In this document: one piece after another, positions 8,391 to 18,116 of the stretch | Numbering within the stretch: the stretch's first letter is position 1 | Layout of the letters: each line of letters begins with the position of its first letter | Origin: Aquimarina sp. BL5 | GTDB lineage: Bacteria > Bacteroidota > Bacteroidia > Flavobacteriales > Flavobacteriaceae | Direction of reading: 5' to 3' | Length of the DNA: 64,000 nucleotides | Assembly: GCF_003443675.1 (NCBI RefSeq) | Contig: NZ_CP031963.1 | Span: 3,495,501 to 3,559,500, forward strand | Translations under genes and position numbers: made by a program | Notes under the pieces: generated by a model | The model's input: only the letters and a program-made list of their open reading frames with translations | Databases searched by the model: none | Told to the model about the DNA's origin: nothing

Positions 8391-10220
8391 CTATTGAGAG
8401 AAATTATTATTGGCACTGTTTACATCTGCCATCTGTTTAGTTATATCAATTTCTATTGATTTTATACTAGATTTAGACTTAGAAATATCTAATGAATAGG
8501 ATGGGTTAGTCCAGGTCCAATCAGCTAAAAGGGTACGTTTCATCTTCGGGAATGGATTCTCTTTTTCTTTTCTCATCATTCTTAGAGGAATGTAAAAAGA
8601 TTCTTTGGTTCCATCTGTATACTCTACATATACATCTAGAGGCATTGGCATAAGTCCGATACGTTCTAGCGTGACAGAAGTTTTATTTTCTTTTTCTGAA
8701 ACATCTTTTATCCCGTAGTCAACAGTATTTGTCGTTTGAGTCCAATCCGTTAGATACCAATCTAGTTGTATACCAGACACTTTTTCTGCTATACGTTTAA
8801 AGTCATTAGGTGTAGGATGTTTAAATTTCCATTCATCGTAGTATCGTTTGATTGTTTTTGATAAATTTTCTTCTCCTATAACATAACCAAGTTGTGCCAT
8901 AAAAACAGCTCCTTTTGCATATGCAGTAGCTCCATAAGCTCCGTTTCTTGTATAACGATCCGCATGTGTAGATTGCGGTTGTTCTATCCCAGAAGTAGCA
9001 AGTTGAAAATATCCTTGGTACATTCCTGACATAGGATTGGTTTTATTTTGTTCCATTACTTTGTCCATTGCTAATGTAGAAATGTAACTTGTAAAACCTT
9101 CATCCATCCATTCATGCTTTGCTTCATTTGTAGCTAATATGTGTTGAAACCAAGCGTGTGCCATTTCGTGTGCTGTAACTCCTACGAGGCTTCCATAACT
9201 TCTTTCTCCTGTAATTAAAGTACACATTGCGTATTCCATTCCACCATCTCCTCCTTGGATAATCGAATATTGGTCATATGGGTATTTTCCAATTGTTGTA
9301 CTGAAATATTTCATTAGGTCTACAGATTTAGGCTGTAGTTTTTTCCAGTTTTCTAGGTATTCTTTTTTGTTTTTATATAAGAAATGAAGTACTGGTCCAT
9401 CAGGAACTTGAACTACATCGTGTATATATTCTGGATCTGCTGCCCAGGTAAAGTCATGCACGTTAGGAGCTATAAAGTGCCAAGAAAGTTTTTTTCCTTT
9501 CTGTTTCACTTTTGTTCCTGGTTTTTCATACCCATATCCTATTTCCTGCGGATTCTGTAAATAACCTGATCCTCCTAAAATATATTTTTTATCAATGTTT
9601 ATGGTTACATCGAAGTTTCCCCAAACACCATGAAACTCTCGAGCAATATATGGGTCAGCATGCCAACCTTCGAAATCATATTCTGCCATTTTAGGATACC
9701 ACTGCGTCATTGACAATGCTACATTCTCACTGCTATTACGTCCTGAACGACGTATCTGATTGGGAACCTGTCCATCAAAATCCATAGAAAAAGTTACTTT
9801 TTCTCCTGGTGCAATAGGTTTGTTTAATTGTACTTCTAACACAGTACCAGCGACTTCATATTTTACTTTTGTTCCATTTTGTGTTAAGCTAGAAACTTTT
9901 AAGTATCCTATTTCTTCTGGAGTAAGTTTACTGATTCTGTCCATTACTCTGGGATCCGGATCCGCAATGTTTCTAGAACGTACATCCATTTCGCTTCCTG
10001 GCTGAAATGCATTAAAATATAAGTGATAGAAAACTTGATATAAGGAATCAGGAGAATTGTTTGTGTAAATTAGTTCTTGCTTTCCTGTGTACTTAAAGTT
10101 TTCCACATTCATATCCACGTTCATTTTGTAATCAACGTGTTGTTGCCAATAGCCTGTATTATTTTGTGCCGAAACACCTAAAACTGATAGCAAAAATCCA
10201 ATTGAGATTATTTTAAACAT
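8391..10220 (-). CDS. M1 family zinc metallopeptidase (aminopeptidase N-like), secreted
   Basis: A 609-residue product with a signal peptide (MFKIISIGFLLSVLGVSAQ). The N-terminal beta-sandwich domain is followed by the gluzincin core: the exopeptidase motif in the form GGMEY, then H351-E352-M-A-H355 and E374 in DEGFTSY (HExxH-18x-E), which together bind zinc. A C-terminal domain with many strands runs from about 480. It probably removes N-terminal residues from peptides in the periplasm or outside. The S8 peptidase ends 15 bases upstream on the same strand, so the two form a secreted-peptidase operon with the MBL hydrolase. Confidence 0.93.
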   Translation of the reverse strand: MFKIISIGFLLSVLGVSAQNNTGYWQQHVDYKMNVDMNVENFKYTGKQELIYTNNSPDSLYQVFYHLYFNAFQPGSEMDVRSRNIADPDPRVMDRISKLTPEEIGYLKVSSLTQNGTKVKYEVAGTVLEVQLNKPIAPGEKVTFSMDFDGQVPNQIRRSGRNSSENVALSMTQWYPKMAEYDFEGWHADPYIAREFHGVWGNFDVTINIDKKYILGGSGYLQNPQEIGYGYEKPGTKVKQKGKKLSWHFIAPNVHDFTWAADPEYIHDVVQVPDGPVLHFLYKNKKEYLENWKKLQPKSVDLMKYFSTTIGKYPYDQYSIIQGGDGGMEYAMCTLITGERSYGSLVGVTAHEMAHAWFQHILATNEAKHEWMDEGFTSYISTLAMDKVMEQNKTNPMSGMYQGYFQLATSGIEQPQSTHADRYTRNGAYGATAYAKGAVFMAQLGYVIGEENLSKTIKRYYDEWKFKHPTPNDFKRIAEKVSGIQLDWYLTDWTQTTNTVDYGIKDVSEKENKTSVTLERIGLMPMPLDVYVEYTDGTKESFYIPLRMMRKEKENPFPKMKRTLLADWTWTNPSYSLDISKSKSSIKSIEIDITKQMADVNSANNNFSQ

Positions 10221-10235
10221 AACTTGTTTTGTTTT

Positions 10236-11915
10236 TTATTTAGATGTTTTTTCTGCTAAAATAAGAGCGTTATATAAGTTTACCATCTTACCAGATTTAG
10301 ATAATTCTGTAAATTTATCAGAATTAGTAGCATCTCCACCAACTACTACAGTAGCAGTAGAGCTTAGGCCACTGTTCATTAATATTTGTTTTACCTGAGA
10401 GGCTTTTAATTTTGGATAATAAGATCGAATAATGGCTGCAACACCTGAAACAGCAGGAGCAGCCATAGAAGTCCCTTGAAGGTACTCATATGTATTAGAT
10501 GGAGTAGTAGCCCATATTTTTACTCCAGGAGCAAAAGCATCTACATTGTTTTTTCCGTAATTAGAAAAGTCAGCTACTAGGTTAGCTCCATATTCATAAT
10601 TTAATGCTCCTATGGTAATAAAATTATCAGCAACTTCAGATGAATTATCTGTTTGATCATTAGGATATACCGGTTTTTGATCTAAGTCTATTCCTTCATT
10701 TCCGGCTGCATTAACAATTAAGACGTCTTTTTCTGCGGCATATTTTATTGCTTCTCTTACCCATTCAGGATGAGTGGAGTAGTATTTTCCAAAACTCGTA
10801 TTAATAACTTTAGCACCATTATCCGTAGCATATCGAATTGCTAATGCAATATCTTTATCATATTCATCACCATTAGGAACAGCTCTGATTGCCATTATTT
10901 TTACATTTTTTGCAACTCCATTAACTCCTTTTCCATTATTTCGTTCAGCTGCTATAATTCCTGCAACGTGAGTTCCGTGCTTTATACCTTCTTTTTCAGG
11001 ATTAGGACCCATTACGTTATTGTTTCCGTAATCAGTATTATTCAAATCATCTACATTATCTCCTACTTTTGTTCTTCCATCAAAATCAAGATTAAGATTG
11101 TAGTTTAGTTGATCTGAAAAATGTTCAATACCTTCCTTTAAATTTTTTATTAAATCTGGAATCTTTTCACCTTCTTCTAAAAAACCAAACATTTGAGAAA
11201 GTATTGCAACATATTGCTGCATTTCTGGAGTTTCAGCTTTTGCAGCAAGTAATTCTTGTTGGGTATAATTTTCTTTTCCTAATACTTCAGTAAGTTTTCC
11301 GTGTGAGATTTTAACTTGCTGCAGTATCTGTTCATATCTGTTTTTATTAGCAAGAGCTTCTTGGTATTCCTTTTCATATTCTGCTTTAGCCTCAATATAA
11401 GTTTGGTATTCATCTTTATCGGATGGATCGATGGAAGCTAAATTTTTCCCGTCATATTTTGGCTTCAATTTTTTTACGATTCTTGTGTATTCTAGGTTTT
11501 CATTTTCAGAATCTCCTAGAAAATTCCACCCATGAATATCATCAATATATCCATTTTTATCGTCGTCTTTTCCGTTATTTTTGATTTCTTTAGTATTTGT
11601 CCAAATTACACCGTCAAGATCCTCGTGTTCTATATCAACACCACTATCAATAACAGCAACAATAACGGTCTCGCCTTTTTTGTTTTTTATTAACTCAGTA
11701 TATGCTCGATTAACACTCATTCCTGGAATAGTATCAATCTTTAAATCAGCAGAGTTCCAGTTTTTTAACTGAGCCTCGGTTAACACAACATTTTTTAAAG
11801 GAATTGTGTCAATATTCTCTATTGGTGTAGAAATTATCGAAGGCGCTCCGCAACTGCTCAATAACATTGCTGAGGCAACAGAGGCTATTATTATTTTATT
11901 AGACTTGGAAATCAT
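10236..11915 (-). CDS. S8 (subtilisin-like) peptidase, lipoprotein, with large insert
   Basis: With the ATG at 11915 the product is 559 residues and begins MISKSNKIIIASVASAMLLSSC, a lipoprotein signal with lipid Cys22. ATGs at 11939 or 11969 would overlap the upstream MBL gene (stop at 11923). The triad is complete: D90 in VIDSGVD, H313 in HGTHVAG, S483 in GTSMAAP. Between Asp and His lie about 220 residues, far more than in subtilisin, with a charged, helical stretch rich in Lys/Glu (about 150-270). It is probably anchored in the outer membrane or periplasmic side. It lies in an operon MBL-S8-M1. Confidence 0.92.
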   Translation of the reverse strand: MISKSNKIIIASVASAMLLSSCGAPSIISTPIENIDTIPLKNVVLTEAQLKNWNSADLKIDTIPGMSVNRAYTELIKNKKGETVIVAVIDSGVDIEHEDLDGVIWTNTKEIKNNGKDDDKNGYIDDIHGWNFLGDSENENLEYTRIVKKLKPKYDGKNLASIDPSDKDEYQTYIEAKAEYEKEYQEALANKNRYEQILQQVKISHGKLTEVLGKENYTQQELLAAKAETPEMQQYVAILSQMFGFLEEGEKIPDLIKNLKEGIEHFSDQLNYNLNLDFDGRTKVGDNVDDLNNTDYGNNNVMGPNPEKEGIKHGTHVAGIIAAERNNGKGVNGVAKNVKIMAIRAVPNGDEYDKDIALAIRYATDNGAKVINTSFGKYYSTHPEWVREAIKYAAEKDVLIVNAAGNEGIDLDQKPVYPNDQTDNSSEVADNFITIGALNYEYGANLVADFSNYGKNNVDAFAPGVKIWATTPSNTYEYLQGTSMAAPAVSGVAAIIRSYYPKLKASQVKQILMNSGLSSTATVVVGGDATNSDKFTELSKSGKMVNLYNALILAEKTSK

Positions 11916-11922
11916 AGCATTA

Positions 11923-12783
11923 TTAATTAAATATTTCATTACAGGTAAAAGTTTCTTTGTATCGTACACCTTTTTCGGTTTGTTGTACAGTTATAATCTC
12001 ATTATGTGCATCGTGCTCCATAAACAGATACCAATTATTCGTGGCCGCATTTTCCAAAAATAATTTTTTTTCTGGCAATGTTAGTAATGGTCTGGTATCA
12101 TATCCCATAACATATGGTAATGGAACATGACCGGCTGTTGGCAAAAGGTCTGCCATAAACACGATTGTGTTTTCTTTATATTTTATATGAGGGATCATTT
12201 GTTTTTCTGTATGACCATCTACAAATAGTACGCCAAATCCCAATTCAGTATTTTTCTGGAATGTTTCTTCAGTTCTGGAAATGAAGTTAAGATGTCCACT
12301 TTCCTGAATAGGAAGAATGTTTTCTTTTAAGAAAGATGCTTTTTCTCTAGCATTTGGTTCTGTAGCCCATTTCCAGTGATTTTCGTTACTCCAGATTTTA
12401 GCATTTTTAAAGGCTAGTTCATATCCTGTTTTGTCATCATTCCATTGCACGACACCACCACAATGATCAAAATGTAAATGGGTAACAAAAACATCTGTAA
12501 CATCGTCTCTATGAAATCCTTTCTCTTTTAGAGATGTATCTAAATTATCATCACCCCAAAGAGAATAATAACCAAAAAATTTGTCCGATTGCTTGTTTCC
12601 CATTCCTGTGTCAATCAAAATCAATCGATTTCCATCTTCTATTAATAAACATCGGGCAGCAATATCGATAAGATTATTGGCATCAGCTGGATTCGTTTTA
12701 TTCCATAAAACTTTAGGAACGACACCAAACATTGCTCCGCCATCAAGTTTAAAGTTTCCTGCCTTTACTGCGTGTAATTTCAT
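11923..12783 (-). CDS. MBL-fold metallo-hydrolase
   Basis: A 286-residue cytoplasmic metallo-beta-lactamase-fold protein without a signal peptide. The metal-binding motif THLHFDHCGG (HxHxDH) is intact, with further ligands in VDGHTEKQM and a late EHDAHNE. The pattern resembles the lactonase-like (AttM/AiiA-type) or general hydrolase branch, in which DTGMGN precedes the HxHxDH site. Substrate unknown. First gene of the MBL-S8-M1 run: the S8 start lies 7 bases after its stop. Confidence 0.9.
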   Translation of the reverse strand: MKLHAVKAGNFKLDGGAMFGVVPKVLWNKTNPADANNLIDIAARCLLIEDGNRLILIDTGMGNKQSDKFFGYYSLWGDDNLDTSLKEKGFHRDDVTDVFVTHLHFDHCGGVVQWNDDKTGYELAFKNAKIWSNENHWKWATEPNAREKASFLKENILPIQESGHLNFISRTEETFQKNTELGFGVLFVDGHTEKQMIPHIKYKENTIVFMADLLPTAGHVPLPYVMGYDTRPLLTLPEKKLFLENAATNNWYLFMEHDAHNEIITVQQTEKGVRYKETFTCNEIFN

Positions 12784-12915
12784 GTATTAATACTATTATT
12801 TTAGATGTCGTGCGAAAGTCTCCAAGTAATTCTTTTCGATACAAATCAAAAGTTTTCTATTGGTTCGTTTCATAATTGTATAAAAATCTTTGCAAAATAG
12901 AAAAAATGTGAAGGA

Positions 12916-15174
12916 TCAGGATTTAATTTGTAGACTTTTTAACAATATTTCATCAAAATCGATTTGTGATATAACTTTCTCTAATCGAATTCCATAATCT
13001 AATAGGGCTTTAATTTCCTTAACACTGGCTACACGTTCTTTTCGCATTAGTAAGAGGGTTGAACCATTAGATTCGATATGATAATAAGGATTGCTTTCAA
13101 AAAACAGTACTAATTCGTCCGTAAAGAACAATTTAATTTTTTCGGTATGTTCCCCTAAAAGAAAAAAACGTTTGGAAAAATCTGGGTGATCATCTATCAA
13201 AATATCTTGAAACCCTGCAATTTTATACACAAATTCTATAAAACCTTCTCGATCTAAAGTAAACACCGGAATTTCTTTTTTGAGATGAATGGTCAAAACA
13301 GTTGTTCTACTATTTTTTTTAGCGATAAATTCACCTTCAGAAAACTCAACATCTGAAATTTCTACAGAAGAATCACCATTAAATATATTGTTATAAATGT
13401 ATTTTACTTTTTTGATTTTGAAAAACAGAAAATTATTTAAAGCGGTAGTATCTTCTTGTTTTTTTGGACTGTAATTCCAGGAGAAATCATCGGCAATTTT
13501 TTGTAAATCTTCTTGTCTTTTGGTGAGATTGGTGCCGATTTTAAACTTTCTGGAAATAGAGACTAGACTTCTTACCGCAAGTGGATGTTCTGAAGCGGTA
13601 CCATGTTTATCAAGACCCGTAACCTCAAAAGAACCTCCCTTTCTAAGAAAGGTTTCTTGATAACTAAAAAGACTCTCCTGTACAGTATAATCAACAAAGT
13701 CACAATAGGAAAAATCTACTACAACATCACTATCTTCTGGAATTGAATCTAAGTTTCTTTTTAATCTATAATAATTAAGAAAACTAGAAAAGTTCTTTAC
13801 ACCTATGAAATAAGTTCCGTTTACCTCTTCTTTAAACATAAGAACATTGGGTTTAAATAGATTTCTGGCAAAAAGCATAACACTTTTATTAAGTATAAAA
13901 TGGATTAATAAGGTTGTAAGAATTCCAATAAAAATACCGCTAATTAAGTTTGTAGTAATCGTACCAATAATGGTAGCAGAAAAAATAATGAATTGTTCTT
14001 TCCCAATTTTTGCTGCATCTTTTAGATTTCTTGGTGCAGCTAATTTATATCCTGTATAAACTAAAATTGCGGCTAATGCCGTAAGCGGAATTCTACTTAA
14101 TTGATCCTGAAACAATACAACAAATAATATTAAGAACACAGAGTGGAAAAAATTGGCAGATCGATTACTACCTCCATTATTTACGTTTACAGAACTTCTG
14201 GCTATAACGGTTACTACATTTAACCCCCCAATAAAACCGCTGGCAATTGAGGCTATTCCTAATGCTGTGAGGTCTTTATTCGCATTAGACCTTCTTTTCT
14301 CTGGGTCAAGTTTGTCGACAGCCTTAATACTTAATAAAGATTCTATACTAGAAATTAATGTAATTGCTATTACAACCCCAATAAATTTAAGTTTAAATAC
14401 GGATGAAAAATCAGGAGAAGGAAAGCTAGAAAATACTTTATTAGGAATCTGCACAAGAAGTGAATCGTTTATTGGATACGTTTTGGATGAAAAAAACTCG
14501 TAGTAATAACTTAGACCAATTACTAATAAAACAATCCACATAGGCGCGGGAACCAACTGAAAGTATTTGTTTCGGATTTTACCATAAAAAATCATGATTA
14601 ATAAACTAGTGACGCCAACCGCTGCTGCAATTACAAGATGATAAAATTCTGGCGAAAATAAGGAGATGATACTATTCGGAATATCCATGAGAAGAGAGAT
14701 AGTATCCCCTTTTACACCAGTATTGGCCAACATTACATGAAATTGTTTTGCGAAAATACTAATACCTATAGCTGCCAACATACCCTGAATAGCAGAAGAA
14801 GGAAAGAAATCACCTAATATTCCTAAGCGCAATAATCCAATAAGAATCATTAAAACACCTGAACAGATAATTGCGGCGAGTGTAAAAAGATATCCCTGAT
14901 ATAAATCTCCATTGGCCAAAGTCGTGATTGCACCTAATAGAACAACTACCAATCCATTTCCGGGACCAGCTATTGTTACATTAGAACCACCAAATACAGA
15001 TACTATGATTCCTCCGACTATAGCTGCAATTATTCCTGATATTGGAGGAGCTTCTGATGCTAAGGCTAATCCTAGTCCGAGAGGTAAAGCAATCAAAGAA
15101 ACCACAAAACCGGAAAAAATATTTTTTGGCAAGCTGGATAAAAATCCAGATGCATTAGTTTTAATGCTTTTCAT
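12916..15174 (-). CDS. SulP family anion transporter with STAS and extra C-terminal domain
   Basis: A 752-residue inner-membrane protein. The SulP core (about 1-440) has the hydrophobic helices and the motifs PLGLGLALASEAPPISGI, TIAGPGNGLVVVL and GGLNVVTVIARSSVNVNNGG. A STAS domain follows (about 450-560, with DVVVDFSYCDFVDYTVQESL). The last 190 residues are an additional soluble region (DREGFIEFVYKIAGFQD, FTDELVLFFESNPYYHIESN) that I do not recognise by name. The substrate could be bicarbonate, sulfate or another anion; many bacterial SulPs import bicarbonate. Its ATG follows the stop of the universal stress protein gene with no spacer (TAA-ATG), so the two are translationally linked. Confidence 0.9.
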   Translation of the reverse strand: MKSIKTNASGFLSSLPKNIFSGFVVSLIALPLGLGLALASEAPPISGIIAAIVGGIIVSVFGGSNVTIAGPGNGLVVVLLGAITTLANGDLYQGYLFTLAAIICSGVLMILIGLLRLGILGDFFPSSAIQGMLAAIGISIFAKQFHVMLANTGVKGDTISLLMDIPNSIISLFSPEFYHLVIAAAVGVTSLLIMIFYGKIRNKYFQLVPAPMWIVLLVIGLSYYYEFFSSKTYPINDSLLVQIPNKVFSSFPSPDFSSVFKLKFIGVVIAITLISSIESLLSIKAVDKLDPEKRRSNANKDLTALGIASIASGFIGGLNVVTVIARSSVNVNNGGSNRSANFFHSVFLILFVVLFQDQLSRIPLTALAAILVYTGYKLAAPRNLKDAAKIGKEQFIIFSATIIGTITTNLISGIFIGILTTLLIHFILNKSVMLFARNLFKPNVLMFKEEVNGTYFIGVKNFSSFLNYYRLKRNLDSIPEDSDVVVDFSYCDFVDYTVQESLFSYQETFLRKGGSFEVTGLDKHGTASEHPLAVRSLVSISRKFKIGTNLTKRQEDLQKIADDFSWNYSPKKQEDTTALNNFLFFKIKKVKYIYNNIFNGDSSVEISDVEFSEGEFIAKKNSRTTVLTIHLKKEIPVFTLDREGFIEFVYKIAGFQDILIDDHPDFSKRFFLLGEHTEKIKLFFTDELVLFFESNPYYHIESNGSTLLLMRKERVASVKEIKALLDYGIRLEKVISQIDFDEILLKSLQIKS

Positions 15175-16095
15175 TTATCTAATAATTAACACATCGGTTG
15201 GTAGCTCGGCTAGAATATGTTCAAGGTCATGAGGAAAAATACGATCCCAGAATGTTGTTTTTCCTGGAGCATTCATTATCAGCAAATCCGCACCTTTAAC
15301 ACGGGCATAGTGACCTATAGAATATCCTCTTTTCCCAAATATAGGTTGAGTTTTTATGTGTATACCGGACTTAAATTCTTTAGGAACTTCATTCAGAATG
15401 TCCTGAACCCTAAGATGTTCTTTTTTTGTTATTTGCTCTTTTCTTTTTATAGCCTTTAGTAGTGTTTTATCGTCTTGAACTACTACTTGTACTTCTTGCT
15501 GAGATATTTCTTCAACTACGGTTATTTGTTGTGCTCCAAGGTTTTGGGAAACCTCAAAAGCAGCAAGAATCGTTTGTTTCGTTTTATCATCTTTTAATCC
15601 ATTAACGACTACATGATGACAAGGTCTGAGATCCTCAGAAGGTTTTATAAGCAATAACACAGAGCAATTTGCATTTCGTGTTATTTTTCTGGCAATGGAT
15701 CCAATATAAAATTTTAGAAAATCCTCTCTTGGTGATGCCCCAAGCATTATAAGGTCTGCTTTGTTCTCATTGGCAGTTTTTATTATAACATCTACAGGAT
15801 CTCCTTCACGCCAAATGATCTTTACTTTTTCTGTATCATCAGAAAAACCTGAAATTAACTCTTTAATAGCAACCTCTTTTTCCTTTGTCTTAGATCCTAC
15901 ATGAACAAGTATTAGCTGAGAATCAAAAAAATCCACCATTCTCATGGCTTCGTATACATTGTTCTTAAGGTTAGGAGAGAATGCCAGTCCTATAAGTATG
16001 GTTTTAAATTTATGATCTGGTAATTCGCTCAATATAGTATGATCTAAAAAATTAAGGCGAGAATATAGTGTTATTTTTCGGAAGTATAAAATCAA
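15175..16095 (-). CDS. Universal stress protein, two tandem Usp domains
   Basis: About 306 residues with two Usp domains (about 30-152 and 165-306). The first carries the nucleotide-binding pattern LGASPREDFLKFYIGSIARKI; the second has NAPGKTTFWDRIFPHDLEHIL in the equivalent place, less canonical. No ATG precedes the conserved KTILIGLAF strand in frame: candidate starts are TTG at 16095 or TTG at 16032, so the N-terminus is uncertain. It is directly coupled to the SulP transporter downstream, a pairing that suggests nucleotide- or stress-dependent control of anion uptake, and diverges from the CPA1 antiporter. Confidence 0.87.
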   Translation of the reverse strand: MILYFRKITLYSRLNFLDHTILSELPDHKFKTILIGLAFSPNLKNNVYEAMRMVDFFDSQLILVHVGSKTKEKEVAIKELISGFSDDTEKVKIIWREGDPVDVIIKTANENKADLIMLGASPREDFLKFYIGSIARKITRNANCSVLLLIKPSEDLRPCHHVVVNGLKDDKTKQTILAAFEVSQNLGAQQITVVEEISQQEVQVVVQDDKTLLKAIKRKEQITKKEHLRVQDILNEVPKEFKSGIHIKTQPIFGKRGYSIGHYARVKGADLLIMNAPGKTTFWDRIFPHDLEHILAELPTDVLIIR

Positions 16096-16161
16096 GAAAG
16101 AGACACATATTTCTAAAAAAATTCCGATATTTTGCTGCTCTTAGATAATTAAGTAAAGAAT

Positions 16162-17997
16162 ATGGTAGAATTAGCCGGTATTATAATTTTAGGAATTTTA
16201 GCCCAATGGGTCGCCTGGAAGTTTAAGATTCCAGCAATTTTGCCTCTTATATTGATCGGACTCTTGGTTGGACCGATAGCAACATTATACACAGGGGATG
16301 GAACTAAATTAATACAACCTATTTACAATGGAGAAAAAGGATTGTTTCCTGGTGAGAGTTTATTCTATTTCGTTTCCTTAGCAATTGGTATTATTCTGTT
16401 TGAAGGAGGATTGACATTAAGAAGGAATGAGATTCTTAATGTTGGGCCGGTAATTCTTAAGTTAATTACGGTTGCTGTTTTGGTGACATTTTTTGGAGCT
16501 GGATTCGCTGCACATTTTATTTTTGATCTTAGTTGGCCAATTTCATTTTTATTTTCTTCTCTTATTATTGTAACAGGCCCTACAGTGATCACACCTATTT
16601 TAAGAAACATACCTTTAAAAAAGGACATTTCTGCAGTATTAAAATGGGAGGGAATTCTTATAGACCCAATAGGAGCTTTGGTTGCTGTTTTAGTCTTCGA
16701 GTTTATAAGTGTTGGAGAGGAACAGACTTTTACTAAAACAGCACTTATTGAATTTGGGAAAATAGTTGTATTTGGTTTTACATTTGGTTTTGCTTTTGCT
16801 CACGCATTAGCTTTTGGAATAAAGAGGGAAGTAATACCACATTATTTGCTTAATGTTTTCACATTAGCAACTGTTTTGGGTGTTTTTGTTTTATCGGATG
16901 TTTTTGCCCATGAATCTGGATTACTTTCTGTAGTTGTAATGGGTATGGTATTAGGTAATACGAAGTTACCAAATATAGAAGAACTATTATATTTTAAAGA
17001 ATCCTTAAGCGTTTTATTAATTTCTATTTTATTCATTCTTCTGGCAGCAAATATTAATATTGAAGACTTAAAATTAATTTATAACTGGAATGCTCTTTTA
17101 CTTTTTGGATCTGTTGTTTTCTTTATTAGACCTTTAGGAGTTTTTTTAAGCTCCATTAATTCAGGGCTTAAATTATCAGAAAAACTTTTTATAAGCTGGG
17201 TTGGTCCTAGAGGTATTGTGGCCGCAGGTATTGCTTCTTTATTTGGATTAAAGCTAGCCAAGAATGGAGAACCTGGAGCAGAATACATTACTCCATTGGT
17301 TTTTATGATCGTTTTAGGTACAGTACTTCTAAACGCTACAACTGCAAGAATGTTTGCTAAAATAGTCGGAGTGTTCTTAACAAAATCCGAAGGGATTCTT
17401 ATAATTGGAGCTTCAAAGGTTTCCAGGCTAATAGCATCATATTTAAAAAACAATCAACGCCACGTGGTATTGGTTGATAGTAACCGTGATAATATTAAGA
17501 AAGCAAAGGACTTAGGCTTAGAAGCTATAGAAGGTAGTATATACAGTGATCAATTAACAAATAATATAGAACTAAATGATATTGGTTTTTTAATGGCACT
17601 GACTGGTAATACAGATATAAATAAATTTTCAATTAATAAATTTAAGGATCAGTTTGGAGAAAACGGTTCTTTTAGGTTGGTGAGTTCGGAAGAGATGAAC
17701 GATCCAGAAAATAATCCAAACGAAGGTTTGTTTTCTCATACAGATGATTATAGTAATTTAATGAATTTGGCAGAAAAATATCCTGGTATACAGGAGATTA
17801 ATATTAAGGATGCAGATCACTATAACTCTCTAATTAAGATTACAAAACAAGATAAAGACATCATTCCTTTATTTATTAAAGATCCGGATGGAAATATTAG
17901 AATTATTTCTGCTTATAGCGAAAAAATGGAGCAAATAAATAAGGATAGTTTTTTAGTATATATTGGTAAGCCAATAGATGTAGAAGAGGTAAAATAA
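16162..17997 (+). CDS. CPA1-type Na+(K+)/H+ antiporter with TrkA-N domain
   Basis: A 611-residue inner-membrane antiporter. About twelve hydrophobic helices cover residues 1-400; the ion-binding region includes ITGPTVITPILRN in helix 5 and WVGPRGIVAAG later, as in NhaP-type proteins. Residues about 403-520 form a TrkA-N (RCK) NAD-binding domain: GILIIGASKVSRLIASYLKN, then DSNRDNIKKAKDLGLEAIEG. A TrkA-C-like end follows. It exchanges protons for Na+ or K+ in pH and salt homeostasis. It is divergent, 66 bases away, from the Usp-SulP pair, so the three may form an ion/pH response unit. Confidence 0.92.
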   Translation: MVELAGIIILGILAQWVAWKFKIPAILPLILIGLLVGPIATLYTGDGTKLIQPIYNGEKGLFPGESLFYFVSLAIGIILFEGGLTLRRNEILNVGPVILKLITVAVLVTFFGAGFAAHFIFDLSWPISFLFSSLIIVTGPTVITPILRNIPLKKDISAVLKWEGILIDPIGALVAVLVFEFISVGEEQTFTKTALIEFGKIVVFGFTFGFAFAHALAFGIKREVIPHYLLNVFTLATVLGVFVLSDVFAHESGLLSVVVMGMVLGNTKLPNIEELLYFKESLSVLLISILFILLAANINIEDLKLIYNWNALLLFGSVVFFIRPLGVFLSSINSGLKLSEKLFISWVGPRGIVAAGIASLFGLKLAKNGEPGAEYITPLVFMIVLGTVLLNATTARMFAKIVGVFLTKSEGILIIGASKVSRLIASYLKNNQRHVVLVDSNRDNIKKAKDLGLEAIEGSIYSDQLTNNIELNDIGFLMALTGNTDINKFSINKFKDQFGENGSFRLVSSEEMNDPENNPNEGLFSHTDDYSNLMNLAEKYPGIQEINIKDADHYNSLIKITKQDKDIIPLFIKDPDGNIRIISAYSEKMEQINKDSFLVYIGKPIDVEEVK

Positions 17998-18048
17998 AAC
18001 GACAAAAAGTGAGTTTTTTCCGTCAAAATGCACAATTTTAACAAAAAA

Positions 18049-18081
18049 TTTTGTTAATCGTAAATTAATACTATATATTCG
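18049..18081 (+). promoter_or_regulatory. Promoter of the small Cys-rich lipoprotein gene
   Basis: TTTTG at 18049-18053 and TATATTCG at 18074-18081 (one mismatch to TAnnTTTG) with a 20-base spacer. Start of transcription expected near 18088, about 30 bases before the ATG. Confidence 0.55.
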
Positions 18082-18116
18082 CAATCCTAAAAATTAAATT
18101 TTTTAAAACCCAAATT

